The notes beneath the pieces were generated by a model. It saw only the letters and a program-made list of their open reading frames with translations. It made no database searches and was not told the DNA's origin. The translations under genes and the position numbers were made by a program. From assembly GCF_900107665.1 (NCBI RefSeq), contig NZ_FNQT01000001.1, positions 1,280,398-1,344,397 on the forward strand: a DNA stretch of 64,000 nt. Direction: 5' to 3'. The DNA comes from Haloplanus vescus. Lineage in GTDB: Archaea > Halobacteriota > Halobacteria > Halobacteriales > Haloferacaceae. Shown here piece by piece: positions 63,512 through 64,000 of this stretch (positions within the stretch are counted from its first letter, which is position 1; the number at the start of each line of letters is the position of its first letter).

Positions 63512-63787
63512 ATGGCCGAGAACAAGGCACGCAGCACTGGGAGCGCGGGCCGATTCGGCGCGCGATACGGGCGTGTCGCCCGCCGGCGCGTCAAGGAAAT
63601 CGAAGGCGAGATGCAGAACGCCACGCTCGACGGTGACAGTGTCACCCGAATCGGAACGGGCGTCTGGAAGAACGAGGAGACGGGCGAAGTGTTCACCGGC
63701 GGGGCGTACCGCCCCGAGACGCCCGGTGGCCGCACCGTCAAGCGCTCCATCCGCGCTGCGCTCGCGACCGACGAAGACGACGAATAA
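63512..63787 (+). CDS. rpl37ae: Large-subunit ribosomal protein L37Ae without zinc-ligand cysteines
   Basis: 91 residues. The N-terminal [22 protein letters not shown] and C-terminal [23 protein letters not shown] are typical L37Ae. The middle, where archaeal L37Ae normally has CPxC...CxxC, reads [31 protein letters not shown], with no Cys at all. It is therefore a zinc-free variant whose fold must be held another way. It is followed by rpoP after one base. Confidence 0.93.
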   Translation: MAENKARSTGSAGRFGARYGRVARRRVKEIEGEMQNATLDGDSVTRIGTGVWKNEETGEVFTGGAYRPETPGGRTVKRSIRAALATDEDDE

Positions 63788-63788
63788 C

Positions 63789-63923
63789 ATGAGTTACAAG
63801 TGTTCCCGGTGCAAGCGCGACGTCGAACTCGACGAGTACGGCGGCGTCCGCTGCCCGTACTGCGGTCACCGGGTGCTCCTCAAGGAGCGCGCGCCGACCG
63901 TCAAGGAAGTCAACGTCGAGTAA
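63789..63923 (+). CDS. rpoP: DNA-directed RNA polymerase subunit P (Rpo12)
   Basis: 44 residues. The four-Cys zinc site is CSRC (5-8) and CPYC (about 22-25), with [34 protein letters not shown] matching archaeal Rpo12/Rpb12. It bridges Rpo3 and Rpo10 in the polymerase assembly platform. It lies one base after rpl37ae, in a single transcription/translation operon. Confidence 0.95.
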   Translation: MSYKCSRCKRDVELDEYGGVRCPYCGHRVLLKERAPTVKEVNVE

Positions 63924-63927
63924 CTCC

Positions 63928-64000
63928 GTGGCCGAGTCGGTCGACGACGACGCGCCACACCACCTCTCTTTGCAGTTCGAGTATGACACCGAGGAACGCG
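63928..64000 (+). CDS. pcc1: KEOPS complex subunit Pcc1 (start; runs off right edge)
   Basis: Only 24 codons are in the window, from a GTG at 63928 (AESVDDDAPHHLSLQFEYDTEE). The start of an HxLxLxFxY strand and the position directly after rpoP fit haloarchaeal Pcc1. Pcc1 is the dimerising subunit of the KEOPS tRNA t6A-synthesis complex. The assignment rests mainly on gene order. Confidence 0.6.
   Translation, partial: MAESVDDDAPHHLSLQFEYDTEER

Overview
The window is a gene-dense, GC-rich stretch of a haloarchaeal (class Halobacteria) chromosome. The evidence is strongly acidic proteins, AT-rich TATA boxes about 25-35 bases ahead of start codons with little or no 5' leader, and archaeal housekeeping genes: A-type ATP synthase, aRF1, TiaS, Pth2, archaeal TruD, CarS, RbkR, S6e, L37Ae, RpoP and Pcc1. 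High GC together with a bacteriorhodopsin set fits a Haloferacales-type genus, but I cannot name it. I see no insertion sequence, integrase, prophage or CRISPR array, and no gene-free stretch above 300 bases.

Layout. 1-4416: conserved haloarchaeal proteins, rimI, acnA and an archaeal dUTPase. 4639-7276: a cytosolic chemotaxis-type transducer overlapping a PAS histidine kinase. 7375-7485: tRNA-Lys(UUU) with a 37-nt bulge-helix-bulge intron. 7533-16417: nuclease-like, HTH and M23-like proteins, pyrC, three UspA proteins, a DHH phosphoesterase and rps6e. 16601-25524: a P1B metal ATPase, a metzincin lipoprotein, OsmC-like protein, regulators, a beta-CASP RNase, nikR, an isochorismatase-family hydrolase and a radical SAM protein. 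26172-39519: the A-type ATP synthase genes atpHIKECFAB...D. 39539-52002: prf1, a MinD-like ATPase, riboflavin genes (rbkR-ribB), ilvE, carS, pyrE, a purine permease, a glutaredoxin, an HTH regulator and tiaS. 52086-64000: a membrane histidine kinase, thrC, a PhoU/TrkA-C protein, an orphan FlaD/E-domain protein, an actin-like ATPase, pth2, a NicO-type metal transporter, truD, an L37Ae without zinc-ligand cysteines, rpoP and the start of pcc1.

The most striking arrangement is at 34308-38838. Between atpB and atpD lies a complete light-energy module: a Bat-type activator with an apparently intact LOV flavin photoreceptor domain, bacteriorhodopsin with all proton-pump residues, lycopene beta-cyclase (crtY), and the Brp/Blh beta-carotene cleavage enzyme that makes retinal. 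The module has its own signals. A terminator-like hairpin plus T-run follows atpB. A Bat-UAS-like site overlaps the bat stop codon just upstream of bop. A hairpin follows bop. An AT-rich promoter precedes atpD. The light-driven proton pump, its pigment pathway and its putative blue-light regulator therefore sit inside the gene set of the machine that uses the proton gradient.
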